A stretch of 64,000 nt of DNA from assembly GCA_963795055.1 (NCBI GenBank), contig CAWCGJ010000004.1, positions 39,923 through 103,922 on the forward strand. The letters are read 5' to 3'. The translations under genes were made by a program, and so were the position numbers. The stretch is from JASHPR01 sp963795055 (GTDB lineage Bacteria > Actinomycetota > Actinomycetes > Streptosporangiales > Streptosporangiaceae). This document shows, one piece after another, positions 17,302-24,752 of this stretch (positions within the stretch are counted from its first letter, which is position 1; each line of letters begins with the position of its first letter). Under the pieces are notes generated by a model that was given only the letters and a program-made list of their open reading frames with translations, did no database searches and was not told the DNA's origin.

Positions 17302-18230
17302 CGGCCCGGTGCCCCTTCCCCGGCTGCGGTTCCCGCGCGGTACTCGACGCTGGCCTCGGTGAGGTCCAGGTAGGCCTGCTCGAGCGAGGCGTGCCGGGGG
17401 ACCAGCTCGTGCACGGGGACGCCGTGCGCGGCGGCCAGCCCGGCGATGGCGGGCGCGTCCAGCCCGGTCACCGCGAGCCCGCCGTCGTCCTGGCGCACTA
17501 CCACCGCGCCGCGGCCGGTCAGCAGGGCGGCGAGCTCGTCGGCCCGCGGCGATCGCACCAGCACGTCGGCCCGGGCACTGGACTCGACGAACCGGTCCGT
17601 GGGCGTGTCGGCGAGCAGCCGGCCGCGCCCGATGATGATCAGGTGGTCGGCGGCCTGGGCCATCTCGCTCATCAGGTGGCTGGAGACGAAGACGGTGCGC
17701 CCCTCGGCGGCCAGCGACCGCAGCAGCTGGCGGATCCAGCGGACGCCTTCGGCGTCCAGGCCGTTGACCGGCTCGTCGAACATCAGCACCGGGGGGTCGC
17801 CGAGCAGCGCCGCGGCGATGCCGAGCCGCTGCTTCATGCCGAGCGAGAAGCCCCGCAGGCGCCGGTGGGCGGCCGGGTCCAGCCCGGTCAGCCGCAGCGT
17901 CTCGGTGACCCGGTGACGTCCGATCCCGTTGCTCTGCGCGATCGACAGCAGGTGGGACCGGGCGGTGCGCCCGCCGGGCACGGCGGTGGCGTCCAGCAGC
18001 GATCCCACCTGGCGCAGCGGGCGGATGATCGCCTGGTAGCGGCGGCCGCCGACCAGGGCGGTGCCCGACGTGGGGGCGTTGAGGCCGAGGATGATCCGCA
18101 TGGTGGTGGTCTTGCCGGCGCCGTTCGGCCCGAGGAAGCCGGTGACCCGCCCGGGGCGCACCGTGAAGCTCAGCCCGTCCACCGCGGTGACCGGGCCGAA
18201 CCGCTTGCGCAGCTGGTCCACCTCGATCAT
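17298..18230 (-). CDS. ABC transporter ATP-binding protein
   Basis: 310 residues. Walker A is GPNGAGKTT (about residue 40), the signature is SLGMKQRLGIA, Walker B is VLMFDEPVNGLD and the switch His is in SSHLMSEM. The C-terminal ~90 residues are the extra domain common to ABC-2 drug-exporter ATPases (DrrA/CcmA type). Start (ATG 18230) and stop both overlap neighbours as ATGA, placing it between the PLDc_N protein and the permease. PadR control fits a drug-induced exporter. Confidence 0.93.
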   Translation of the reverse strand: MIEVDQLRKRFGPVTAVDGLSFTVRPGRVTGFLGPNGAGKTTTMRIILGLNAPTSGTALVGGRRYQAIIRPLRQVGSLLDATAVPGGRTARSHLLSIAQSNGIGRHRVTETLRLTGLDPAAHRRLRGFSLGMKQRLGIAAALLGDPPVLMFDEPVNGLDAEGVRWIRQLLRSLAAEGRTVFVSSHLMSEMAQAADHLIIIGRGRLLADTPTDRFVESSARADVLVRSPRADELAALLTGRGAVVVRQDDGGLAVTGLDAPAIAGLAAAHGVPVHELVPRHASLEQAYLDLTEASVEYRAGTAAGEGAPGR

Positions 18231-18790
18231 GGCTGTCCCGGCGGTTCCGGGCGGGCCGCGGGGACCTTGCCGGCGGCCAGGTACATGATGCCGCCGAACG
18301 GGATCTGGATCAGGCAGACGACCGCCCAGCCCCACTTGGGCAGGTAGCGCACCTGGCGGGCCCGGGCCAGGTCGGCCAGGCAGAAGGCCGCGAAGCACGC
18401 CGCCGCCGGGACGACCGGGACCAGCATCTCCGGGCCGGGGAACGCCCGGCCGAGCCCGACGACCAGCGCGACCACGGCGACGTAGATGACCGCACCCGCG
18501 ACCACGCGCCGCGCCGGGAAGCCGGCGTGCGGCCGGGGCTGGCCCCCGGGGGAACCCAGGCGGCGGGTGCACCGGGAGATGCCCGCGGCGTAGCCGAGCG
18601 CGCGGGCGGAGCGCCGCACCCCGGAGCCGACGCCGGAGCCGACGTCGGGGTCGGCCAGGATCGCGGGCAGCTCGGCGGTCCATTCCCGGTACCGCTCATC
18701 GCCGGCCTCACCGGGCAGCCGGCGGCACGCGCGGCGGATCAGGTGATCGGCCAGGCGCTGAGTCCGCGGGGTGCCGGGGAGCGCGGTCAC
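18227..18790 (-). CDS. PLDc_N-type membrane protein
   Basis: 187 residues starting at GTG 18790, which overlaps the PadR stop (GTGA). The first ~100 residues are soluble and Arg-rich. Two to three membrane segments follow, and the C-terminus has RYLPKWGWAVVCL then PFGGIMYL, the phospholipase D-nuclease N-terminal (PLDc_N) signature, without any catalytic domain. The same motif ends the divergent 64-residue protein at 19540. Sitting between the PadR and ABC genes, it may be an accessory membrane part of the exporter (inference). Confidence 0.8.
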   Translation of the reverse strand: MTALPGTPRTQRLADHLIRRACRRLPGEAGDERYREWTAELPAILADPDVGSGVGSGVRRSARALGYAAGISRCTRRLGSPGGQPRPHAGFPARRVVAGAVIYVAVVALVVGLGRAFPGPEMLVPVVPAAACFAAFCLADLARARQVRYLPKWGWAVVCLIQIPFGGIMYLAAGKVPAARPEPPGQP

Positions 18791-19113
18791 GACGCGCTCC
18801 CCGGTGCGGGCCGGGCCGTGCCGTGCGCGGTGCGGGGGGCGGCGGTGCCGGCCTGGGCCAGCTCCAGGCGGGCGGCGCGGATGCCCTCGCCGGTGAGCTG
18901 GTAGTACTTGCGCGGCGGCCGCCCGCTGGCATCGTCGGGCGGCGGCTCCCACTCCGAGATGACCAGGCCCTGCTCGTGCAGCCGGGCGAGCATGGGGTAC
19001 AGGGTGCCGCTGGGCAGCCGGGCCGCCTTCATCAGGTCGTAGCCGTACCGGCGGGCGGAAGGATCGGCCAGGAACACCCGCAGGACGCGTTCCAGGGCGG
19101 CGGTTAGCTTCAC
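18787..19113 (-). CDS. PadR family transcriptional regulator
   Basis: 108 residues. The winged-helix core reads RVLRVFLADPSARRYGYDLMKAARL, SGTLYPMLARLHEQGLV, with a wing containing RPPRKYYQLTGEG, all typical of PadR. The GTG at 19113 is chosen because the ORF's upstream extension runs through the palindromic operator. It is first of a four-gene overlapping operon (PadR, PLDc_N protein, ATPase, permease). PadR proteins usually repress exporter genes until a drug or phenolic binds. Confidence 0.9.
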   Translation of the reverse strand: MKLTAALERVLRVFLADPSARRYGYDLMKAARLPSGTLYPMLARLHEQGLVISEWEPPPDDASGRPPRKYYQLTGEGIRAARLELAQAGTAAPRTAHGTARPAPGSAS

Positions 19114-19120
19114 ATTCCGC

Positions 19121-19146
19121 AGCCTACATGTGTAGGCTACATATGT
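19121..19146. promoter_or_regulatory. Probable PadR operator
   Basis: A perfect 18-bp palindrome (AGCCTACA-TG-TGTAGGCT, 19121-19138) is followed directly by an 8-bp palindrome (ACATATGT, 19139-19146). Together they give ATGT-N7-ACAT, the spacing known for PadR sites. It lies eight bases from the padR start and 38 bases before the divergent gene. Confidence 0.7.
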
Positions 19147-19183
19147 CGAGCAGATAAGATCGCACCCCACGAGGAGGCCCGGG

Positions 19184-19540
19184 ATGGCCGAGCTGCAGGT
19201 ACAGGGCGGCGAGCTGGTGCTGCACCTGTCCGGGGCGGAGAGAGCGGAGGCGGTCCACGGCGACCTGCGGGTGCCGCTGTCGGCGGTGCGCGGCGTCGAG
19301 ATCGTTCAGGACGCGCACGAGCCGGCCGATCACGGCTTCAAGGTCGGGATGAGGCTCCCCGGGGTGGCCGAGGTGGCCATCGTCCGGGCGGGCGGCCAGA
19401 AGATCTTCGCCGCGGTCCACCACGACACCCCCCGGGGCGTGCGCGTCCTGCTGCAGGGCACCTCCTACGACGAGTGGATCGTCGGCTGCGCCGACCCCGA
19501 GGCGGCCGCGGCGGCGCTCGGCTGGCCGGGGCGGGCCTGA
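19184..19540 (+). CDS. Conserved hypothetical protein (118 aa)
   Basis: A soluble protein with several predicted beta strands (LVLHLSG, LRVPLSAVRGVEIV, KVGMRLPGVAEVAIV, GVRVLLQG) and a C-terminal helix, resembling a small PH-like barrel. I do not recognise a characterised family. GAGGAGG lies just upstream of the ATG. It overlaps the next gene as TGATG and diverges from padR across the palindromic operator, so it probably shares PadR control. Confidence 0.75.
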   Translation: MAELQVQGGELVLHLSGAERAEAVHGDLRVPLSAVRGVEIVQDAHEPADHGFKVGMRLPGVAEVAIVRAGGQKIFAAVHHDTPRGVRVLLQGTSYDEWIVGCADPEAAAAALGWPGRA

Positions 19541-19734
19541 TGCCCGCGCGGTTCGTCCTCCTTATCGTCCTGGCCGTCGGGCTCGCGGTGGCCTGGGAGG
19601 CCTTCTGCCTGCACGACCTGGCCCGGGCGGACCGCGTGCGCTACCTGCCCAAGTGGGGGTGGGCCCTCGTCTGCCTGGTCTCGATTCCCTGGGGCGGCAT
19701 CATTTATCTGATTGTCGGCCGGACGGGTGATTGA
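19540..19734 (+). CDS. Small PLDc_N membrane protein (64 aa)
   Basis: Two hydrophobic segments (about residues 5-22 and 36-59) with RVRYLPKWGWALVCL and PWGGIIYL, the PLDc_N signature. It closely resembles the C-terminus of the divergent protein at 18227-18790, pointing to a common origin. The ATG overlaps the stop of the upstream gene (TGATG), so the upstream open extension is not used. The last 35 bases overlap a possible convergent gene. Confidence 0.78.
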   Translation: MPARFVLLIVLAVGLAVAWEAFCLHDLARADRVRYLPKWGWALVCLVSIPWGGIIYLIVGRTGD

Positions 19735-19996
19735 TCGCGGGCATGACGGAGGTCAGCGCCGCGCTGGCCTGGTCGGCCGCCTGACGCTGCTCCTGTTTCT
19801 CGTCGGCTCTCGCGGTGGCGGCGGCTAGCCGGCCGGTCATCGTACGCAGCCGGCGGACCCGCGCCCGCGCCTTCACGGCGCGATCGGCCGCGTAGAGCAC
19901 CAGCGCCACACTGACACAGCCAACGATGAGCCAAACGGCCACGAATCCCGTCCTCTGCTGTAGGGCTTGCGGACCCTCCAGGCTATGCGAGGTCAT
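19700..19996 (-). CDS. Small membrane protein with coiled coil (hypothetical)
   Basis: 98 residues from the ATG at 19996. One membrane segment (TGFVAVWLIVGCVSVALVLYA) is followed by a basic helix (RAVKARARVRRLR) and a Gln/Glu/Ala-rich helical tail with coiled-coil character. No family recognised. The frame continues upstream, but that part is Pro/Arg-rich and looks non-coding. The region 19997-20230 upstream shows no other gene. Confidence 0.4.
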   Translation of the reverse strand: MTSHSLEGPQALQQRTGFVAVWLIVGCVSVALVLYAADRAVKARARVRRLRTMTGRLAAATARADEKQEQRQAADQASAALTSVMPAINHPSGRQSDK

Positions 19997-20239
19997 GCGG
20001 AGCAGGCCCGGGCCGCCGAACGGCACCGCGAGGCCGGGCGGGACCGGCTGGCCTGGCCCGCGAGCCAGGTCCGCCGGGAGCCGGTGCGGGTCGGGTTCGC
20101 GTGATGGCGGTGAGGGCCCTGTAGCCCGGTTTTCGGGCTGGATATTCTCTTCTCCTGGGCGTCTGCTGAGCTGACCCGGCCGGTCGGGTCGCGGCGCGGG
20201 GCAGGCAGGCGAAATTTGCATATGTGTCAGGGAGTGGCC

Positions 20240-21685
20240 GTGAGTGACCTGTGCATGCAGGATGCCATCGGCCTAGCCGGGCTGCTGCGCCGGCGGGAGG
20301 TATCGGCCCGCGAGGTCATCACGGCGCACATCGGCCGGATCGAGGCCGTCGACCCGGCCATCAACGCGATCGTCACCCGCACCTTCGAGTCAGCGCTGGC
20401 CCAGGCCGCGGCCGCCGACCAGGCGGCGGCCCGCGGCCGGCCAGTCGGCCTGCTGCACGGACTGCCGGTCGCGCACAAGGATCTCGCCGACACCGCGGGG
20501 GTGCGGACCACCTACGGGTCGCCGCTGTTCGCCGAGCACGTCCCCGAACGCGACGCCCTCGTGGTCGAGCGGATGGCGCACGCGGGCGCGATCAGCCTGG
20601 GCAAGACGAACACGCCGGAGTTCGGCGCGGGCTCGCACACCGTCAATCCGGTGTTCGGGGCCACCCGCAACCCCTATCACCTCGGCCGCAGCGCGGGCGG
20701 CAGCAGCGGCGGCGCCGCGGCGGCGCTGGCCGCGCGGCTGATCTGCCTGGCCGACGGCAGCGACCTGGGCGGGTCCCTGCGCAACCCCGCCAGCTTCTGC
20801 AACGTCGTCGGGCTGCGGCCCAGCCCGGGCCGGGTTCCCGACTGGCCGCTCGACGACGTCGCCGATCAGCTCGGCGTGTCCGGGCCCATGGCGCGCACGG
20901 TCGCCGACGCCGCGTTGCTGCTGGCCGTCCTGTCCGGCCCCGACCCGCGGGTTCCGCTGGCCCTGGACCAGCCGCCGCCCGCGCTGACCGACCCGGCCGA
21001 CGTCCCGGCCCTGCTGGCCAGGGACCTGAGCGGGCTCAGGATCGCCTGGAGCCCGGATCTCGGCCTGCCCGTCGAGCCCGGGGTGCTCGAGGCGCTGGCC
21101 CCGGCCCGGCAGGTGCTGGCGGGGCTGGCCGGCCGGGTCATCGACGCGACGCCCGACCTGTCCGGGGCGGACGAGGCGTTCCGCGCCTTCCGCGCGCTGC
21201 GGTTCGCGACCTTCCTGAGCGAGCCGGTGCGCGAGCACCCCGATCTGGTGGGGCCCAACGTGACCTGGAACGTGCAGCGGGGCCTCGAGCTCACCGTGGA
21301 CGACCTGAGCCGGGCCACCGTGCTGCGGGCCGCGCTGGCCGAGCGGATCAGCGAGTTCTTCGCCGATCTCGACGTGCTGGCCTGTCCCGTCAGCCAGGTG
21401 GCGCCGTTTAAGGTGACTCTGGACTGGGTGCACGAGATCAACGGCCAGCCGCAGCAGACCTACCTGGACTGGATGGCGTCGGCCTACCTGATCTCCGTGA
21501 CCGGCCTGCCGGCGATCAGCGTGCCGGGGGGCTTCACCGCGGACGGCCTGCCGGTGGGCCTGCAGTTGATCGGCAGGCGCCGGGGCGACTGGGACCTGCT
21601 CGCCGTGGCGCACGCCTTCGAGGCCGCCACGGGCCACGGGAGCCGGGCGCCGGTCCTGGCTACCACCGATTCGCCGGAGGGCTGA
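20240..21685 (+). CDS. Amidase (amidase-signature family)
   Basis: 481 residues. The Ser-cisSer-Lys triad is visible: Lys80 in VAHKD, cis-Ser156 in GRSAGGSSGG and nucleophile Ser179 in GSDLGGSLRNPAS. In the classical signature GSDTGGS the Thr is Leu here. It hydrolyses amides of unknown structure. The GTG at 20240 is preferred because CAGGGAG lies five bases upstream; GTG 20234 and the ATG at 20216 are also in frame. Single gene, followed 23 bp later by an unknown ORF on the same strand. Confidence 0.92.
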   Translation: MSDLCMQDAIGLAGLLRRREVSAREVITAHIGRIEAVDPAINAIVTRTFESALAQAAAADQAAARGRPVGLLHGLPVAHKDLADTAGVRTTYGSPLFAEHVPERDALVVERMAHAGAISLGKTNTPEFGAGSHTVNPVFGATRNPYHLGRSAGGSSGGAAAALAARLICLADGSDLGGSLRNPASFCNVVGLRPSPGRVPDWPLDDVADQLGVSGPMARTVADAALLLAVLSGPDPRVPLALDQPPPALTDPADVPALLARDLSGLRIAWSPDLGLPVEPGVLEALAPARQVLAGLAGRVIDATPDLSGADEAFRAFRALRFATFLSEPVREHPDLVGPNVTWNVQRGLELTVDDLSRATVLRAALAERISEFFADLDVLACPVSQVAPFKVTLDWVHEINGQPQQTYLDWMASAYLISVTGLPAISVPGGFTADGLPVGLQLIGRRRGDWDLLAVAHAFEAATGHGSRAPVLATTDSPEG

Positions 21686-21708
21686 CCAGCGAGGGAAGGG
21701 GGAAACCG

Positions 21709-22413
21709 TTGGGCATCAACGTGGTCACCGCCAACGTGAGAACGACCGTGGCGCGGCTGGCGCGGCAGCAGTACGGCGGCCGGCTGGGCCCGGTCAGCCT
21801 GGCCTATATCGGCCGTCCCGTCGGGCGGCCGATACCGCCCCGGTCGTTCGACCCCGGGCACGTCGCCGACCTGGAGTACCGGGCGTGGACCGGCTACTAC
21901 CTGCGTGACTGGCCCCAGGTGCTGACGGCCCTCGTCCGGCTGGTCCGGGCCGGCTTCGGCATGGACTGGTACCGGACCCTGCACGGCTCCTGGCTGATGG
22001 TGCGCGCGGCCCAGCTGTGGGCCCCGATCCCCGACAACGACCCGGACGGGGCCCAGGCCTGCATGCGCCGCTTCTACGCCCTGGTCCGGCTCAGCTACGG
22101 CGAGCCGGCCAGCCCGGTGGAGGCGGCCAGGCTCGAGATCGACTGGTGGCGCGTGCACCGGGAGGTCCAGTACTCGACGTCGCCAGCCATCACCGACGAC
22201 GAGCTGGTCGAGGCGGTGACCCGCCTGTACAGCTACCTTTACGGCGAGCCGGCGGCCGACGTCAGGCCGGCGGCTGAGGGCCGGGTCCGCGCGATGCACC
22301 TGTCCGATCAGTGGGTCAGGGAGGGCTGCCTGCCCGACAGCCCCCTGCTTCCGCAGGTACGCGCGGCGCTGGTGCGCTGCTACGCCTCGCTGCTCGCCGC
22401 CGTGCACCGCTGA
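21709..22413 (+). CDS. Conserved hypothetical protein (234 aa)
   Basis: The TTG start at 21709 is preceded by a purine-rich GAAGGGGGAAA. The protein is helical and rich in Trp, Tyr and Arg (WTGYYLRDW, FGMDWYRTLHGSWLMVRAAQLW, LEIDWWRVHREVQY). The frequent Trp/Tyr-Arg pairs suggest a compact helical bundle. I recognise no domain. It lies 23 bp after the amidase and could be co-transcribed. Confidence 0.7.
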   Translation: MGINVVTANVRTTVARLARQQYGGRLGPVSLAYIGRPVGRPIPPRSFDPGHVADLEYRAWTGYYLRDWPQVLTALVRLVRAGFGMDWYRTLHGSWLMVRAAQLWAPIPDNDPDGAQACMRRFYALVRLSYGEPASPVEAARLEIDWWRVHREVQYSTSPAITDDELVEAVTRLYSYLYGEPAADVRPAAEGRVRAMHLSDQWVREGCLPDSPLLPQVRAALVRCYASLLAAVHR

Positions 22414-22421
22414 ACGGCGGG

Positions 22422-23366
22422 CTAGGAGGTTCCGGAACCTCCGGGCGGGGGGGACTCATGACTTTCGGTTGGAGGGGCCTCGTGCCGTCCCGGCGGCGGC
22501 GTCCCGTCATCGGCGGGCGGCGGGACTCCGTAATCCGTGGGCGGCGGTGGGGGGGGTTCGTACCCTGCCGGCGGCGGCGTCCCGTAGTCGGTCGGCGGCG
22601 GCGTCCCGTACCCGCCCGGCGGCGTCCCGTACCCGCCCGGTGGCGTCCCGTACCCGGCCGGTGGCGTCCCGTACCCGCCCGGTGCAGCGGCATCGCCCGC
22701 CGCGCCCGGCCCGGGCGCGCCCACGAGGCGGTAGTAGATCAGCGTCACGACTAGGGCGATGAACGGCGCGATGAGCGTTCCGGAGATGATCGTGCTCAGG
22801 CCGTCGCGCCAGATCCGCGGCAGCGCCAGGAAGATCAGGCCGAGCACGATGTCCACCACGATCAGGATGATGAACATCAGCACCAGCGTGCCGAAAACGT
22901 GCCATCCGTGACCCCGGACCAGCTGCCTGCTGCGCCCGAACGATTTCAGGGCGCCGGACCGCTCGATGACGATGACGGGGATGATCACCGCCCAGATGGT
23001 GATGAGCCACAAGCCGGGGACGATGAGCAGGAGGAGGCCGATCGCGATGCTGATGCCGGCCAGGATCGACGCTCCGGCAACGGACCAGATGTACGGCGTG
23101 GCCGCGGACACGGTCTCGCCCAGCGACAGGTCGGCGCGCCCGTCCCGCACATCCTGCACCGCCTTGACCAGGGTGGCCTGCAGCAGGAAGCCGGCGAACA
23201 GCTCCACGATGAGGGCCAGGAACGACCCGATGAGACCGGCCAGCGACAGCAGTACCGCGACGATGGCGGCGGCCAGGTAGATGACGAACGCGATCGCGAG
23301 CAGGTGCGCGGCGAACTTCCGGTAGAGCTGCCACGCCTCGCCTAGTACGCCCGACAGCGGGTTCAT
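22422..23366 (-). CDS. Multi-pass membrane protein with Pro/Gly-repeat tail
   Basis: 314 residues. Residues 1-215 contain about six hydrophobic segments, including ALIVELFAGFLLQATLVKAVQD and GLWLITIWAVIIPVIVIE. This pattern matches the membrane domain shared with glycerophosphodiesterase-associated proteins. The last ~100 residues are low-complexity, with GYGTPP and related units from a 21-bp DNA repeat. Such tails are usually cytoplasmic and disordered. The ATG at 23366 or the GTG at 23372 starts it. Function unknown. Confidence 0.8.
   Translation of the reverse strand: MNPLSGVLGEAWQLYRKFAAHLLAIAFVIYLAAAIVAVLLSLAGLIGSFLALIVELFAGFLLQATLVKAVQDVRDGRADLSLGETVSAATPYIWSVAGASILAGISIAIGLLLLIVPGLWLITIWAVIIPVIVIERSGALKSFGRSRQLVRGHGWHVFGTLVLMFIILIVVDIVLGLIFLALPRIWRDGLSTIISGTLIAPFIALVVTLIYYRLVGAPGPGAAGDAAAPGGYGTPPAGYGTPPGGYGTPPGGYGTPPPTDYGTPPPAGYEPPPPPPTDYGVPPPADDGTPPPGRHEAPPTESHESPPPGGSGTS
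22597..22680 (-). repeat. Four tandem 21-bp coding repeats
   Basis: Four consecutive 21-bp units (22597, 22618, 22639, 22660), each ggYggcgtcccgtacccgSCC on the + strand, encode GYGTPPG/A in the membrane protein tail. Related degenerate units extend both ways. Confidence 0.85.
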
Positions 23367-23440
23367 AGGCACGACGCTATTGCAGCGCCGGGCCGCGGCG
23401 CTACTGTCACATCCCGACGACCGGATGACAGGATGGGCAC

Positions 23441-23941
23441 ATGACCGGCGAAGTGACCAACGAGCGGATCGAGGTCCAGCGCACGATCGCCGCCGACCCG
23501 CCGGCCGTCTTCCGGGTGCTGTGCGACCCGCAGGGCCATGTGGCCATCGACAGCTCCGGGATGCTGATGAGCGCCGACGGCAAGCCGGTGGCCGCCGTCG
23601 GGGACAGCTTCGTCGTGCACATGGACCGCGAGGCGCTGAACGACTATCCCGAACTGGGCCGCTACGACGTGACCGTCACCATCACCAGGCTCGCCCCCGA
23701 CCGCGAGATTGCCTGGACGGTCCTGGGCCAGATCCGCCCGCCGCTGGGCCACGTCTACGGCTACGTCCTCGAGCCCACGGCCGACGGGACCCTGGTGACG
23801 TCCTACTACGACTGGTCGTCCGCGGACCCGACCTGGAAGGAGGCCGGGATCTTCCCGGTCCTGTCCGAGGGCGCGCTGCGGGCCACCCTGGGGATCCTGG
23901 CCCGGACCGTGGCCCGCGGCTACCCGGGCTCGCCGGCCTAG
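23441..23941 (+). CDS. SRPBCC / polyketide-cyclase-like protein
   Basis: 166 residues with the START-like pattern: VQRTIAADPPAVFRVLCDPQGHVAID at the N-terminus, several beta strands (YDVTVTITRLAPDREIAWTVLG, GYVLEPTADGTLVTSYYDW) and a long C-terminal helix (LRATLGILARTVARG). Such proteins bind hydrophobic ligands; some are cyclases or dehydrases. The stop overlaps the convergent SDR stop in a shared CTAG. Ligand unknown. Confidence 0.85.
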   Translation: MTGEVTNERIEVQRTIAADPPAVFRVLCDPQGHVAIDSSGMLMSADGKPVAAVGDSFVVHMDREALNDYPELGRYDVTVTITRLAPDREIAWTVLGQIRPPLGHVYGYVLEPTADGTLVTSYYDWSSADPTWKEAGIFPVLSEGALRATLGILARTVARGYPGSPA

Positions 23942-24726
23942 GCGCCGAACCTGCGGGCGCTCGGGTAGCGCTGGCCGCCGTCCACGACGACGTTCGCGCC
24001 GGTGACCCAGGACGTCCGCGCGGACAGCAGGAAGGTGACCACGTCGGCGACCTCCTCGAGGCGCCCCAGGCGGCCGAACGGGAACTCGGTGGCCAGGAAG
24101 GCGGCGAAGTCTTCGGGGTGGGCGCGGGCGAAGGTGTCCCATCCGCCGCCGGGGAACATGATCGACCCGGGGCTAACCGAATTGACCCGGATGCCGTCGG
24201 GCGCCAGTTCCTGGGCGGCGGTCGCCGCGAGCTGGATCTCCGCGGCCTTGGCGGCGGCGTAGGCGGTCCGCGGGGCCGGCCGCAGCCCGGTGATCGAGGA
24301 GACGATCACCACGGCGCCGCCGCCCGCGGCGCGCAGATGGCTCAGCCCGGCCCGGATCAGCTCGGCGGCGTGGCCCGCGTTGAGGGCGAACGTCGCGGTG
24401 AAGTCGCCGGAGCCGGAATTGGTGAGGTCACCGCCGCCGATGGTGCCGCCCGCATTGGCTACCAGGTGGTCCAGGCCGCCGAGCGCCGCCGCGATGTCAT
24501 CGACCGCCCGGTTCAGCGCGTCCGGGTCGGTGACGTCGGCCGCGGCGGTGGCCACCGGCGTGCCCCAGCGGGCCAGCCGCTCCGCGGCAGCGGCCAGCCC
24601 GTCGGCGTGGCGCGCGACGAGCCCGACCGCCGCGCCCTCGGCGGCCAGCGCGTCGGCGATCGCGAAGCCGATGCCCCGGCTTCCCCCGGTGATCAGCGCA
24701 CGGCTGCCCTGTAGGCCAAGATCCAT
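23938..24726 (-). CDS. SDR family oxidoreductase (FabG-like)
   Basis: 262 residues. TGGSRGIG, NAGG, VSSITG and YAAAK give the complete SDR core, and VDGGQRYPS ends the fold. LRPAPRTAYAAAKAAEIQLAATAAQELAPDGIRVN is typical. The ATG at 24726 begins MDLGLQGSRALITGG; the open frame continues far upstream but lies antisense-like over the GT39 gene and is not coding. Substrate unknown. Confidence 0.9.
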   Translation of the reverse strand: MDLGLQGSRALITGGSRGIGFAIADALAAEGAAVGLVARHADGLAAAAERLARWGTPVATAAADVTDPDALNRAVDDIAAALGGLDHLVANAGGTIGGGDLTNSGSGDFTATFALNAGHAAELIRAGLSHLRAAGGGAVVIVSSITGLRPAPRTAYAAAKAAEIQLAATAAQELAPDGIRVNSVSPGSIMFPGGGWDTFARAHPEDFAAFLATEFPFGRLGRLEEVADVVTFLLSARTSWVTGANVVVDGGQRYPSARRFGA

Positions 24727-24752
24727 GAATGCAGGGTATTCCCGCGGGCCGT

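Noticed and set aside
22597..22680. Possible CRISPR or VNTR
   Set aside because: Units are tandem without spacers and sit in frame inside a coding region, giving GYGTPPG; it is a coding repeat.
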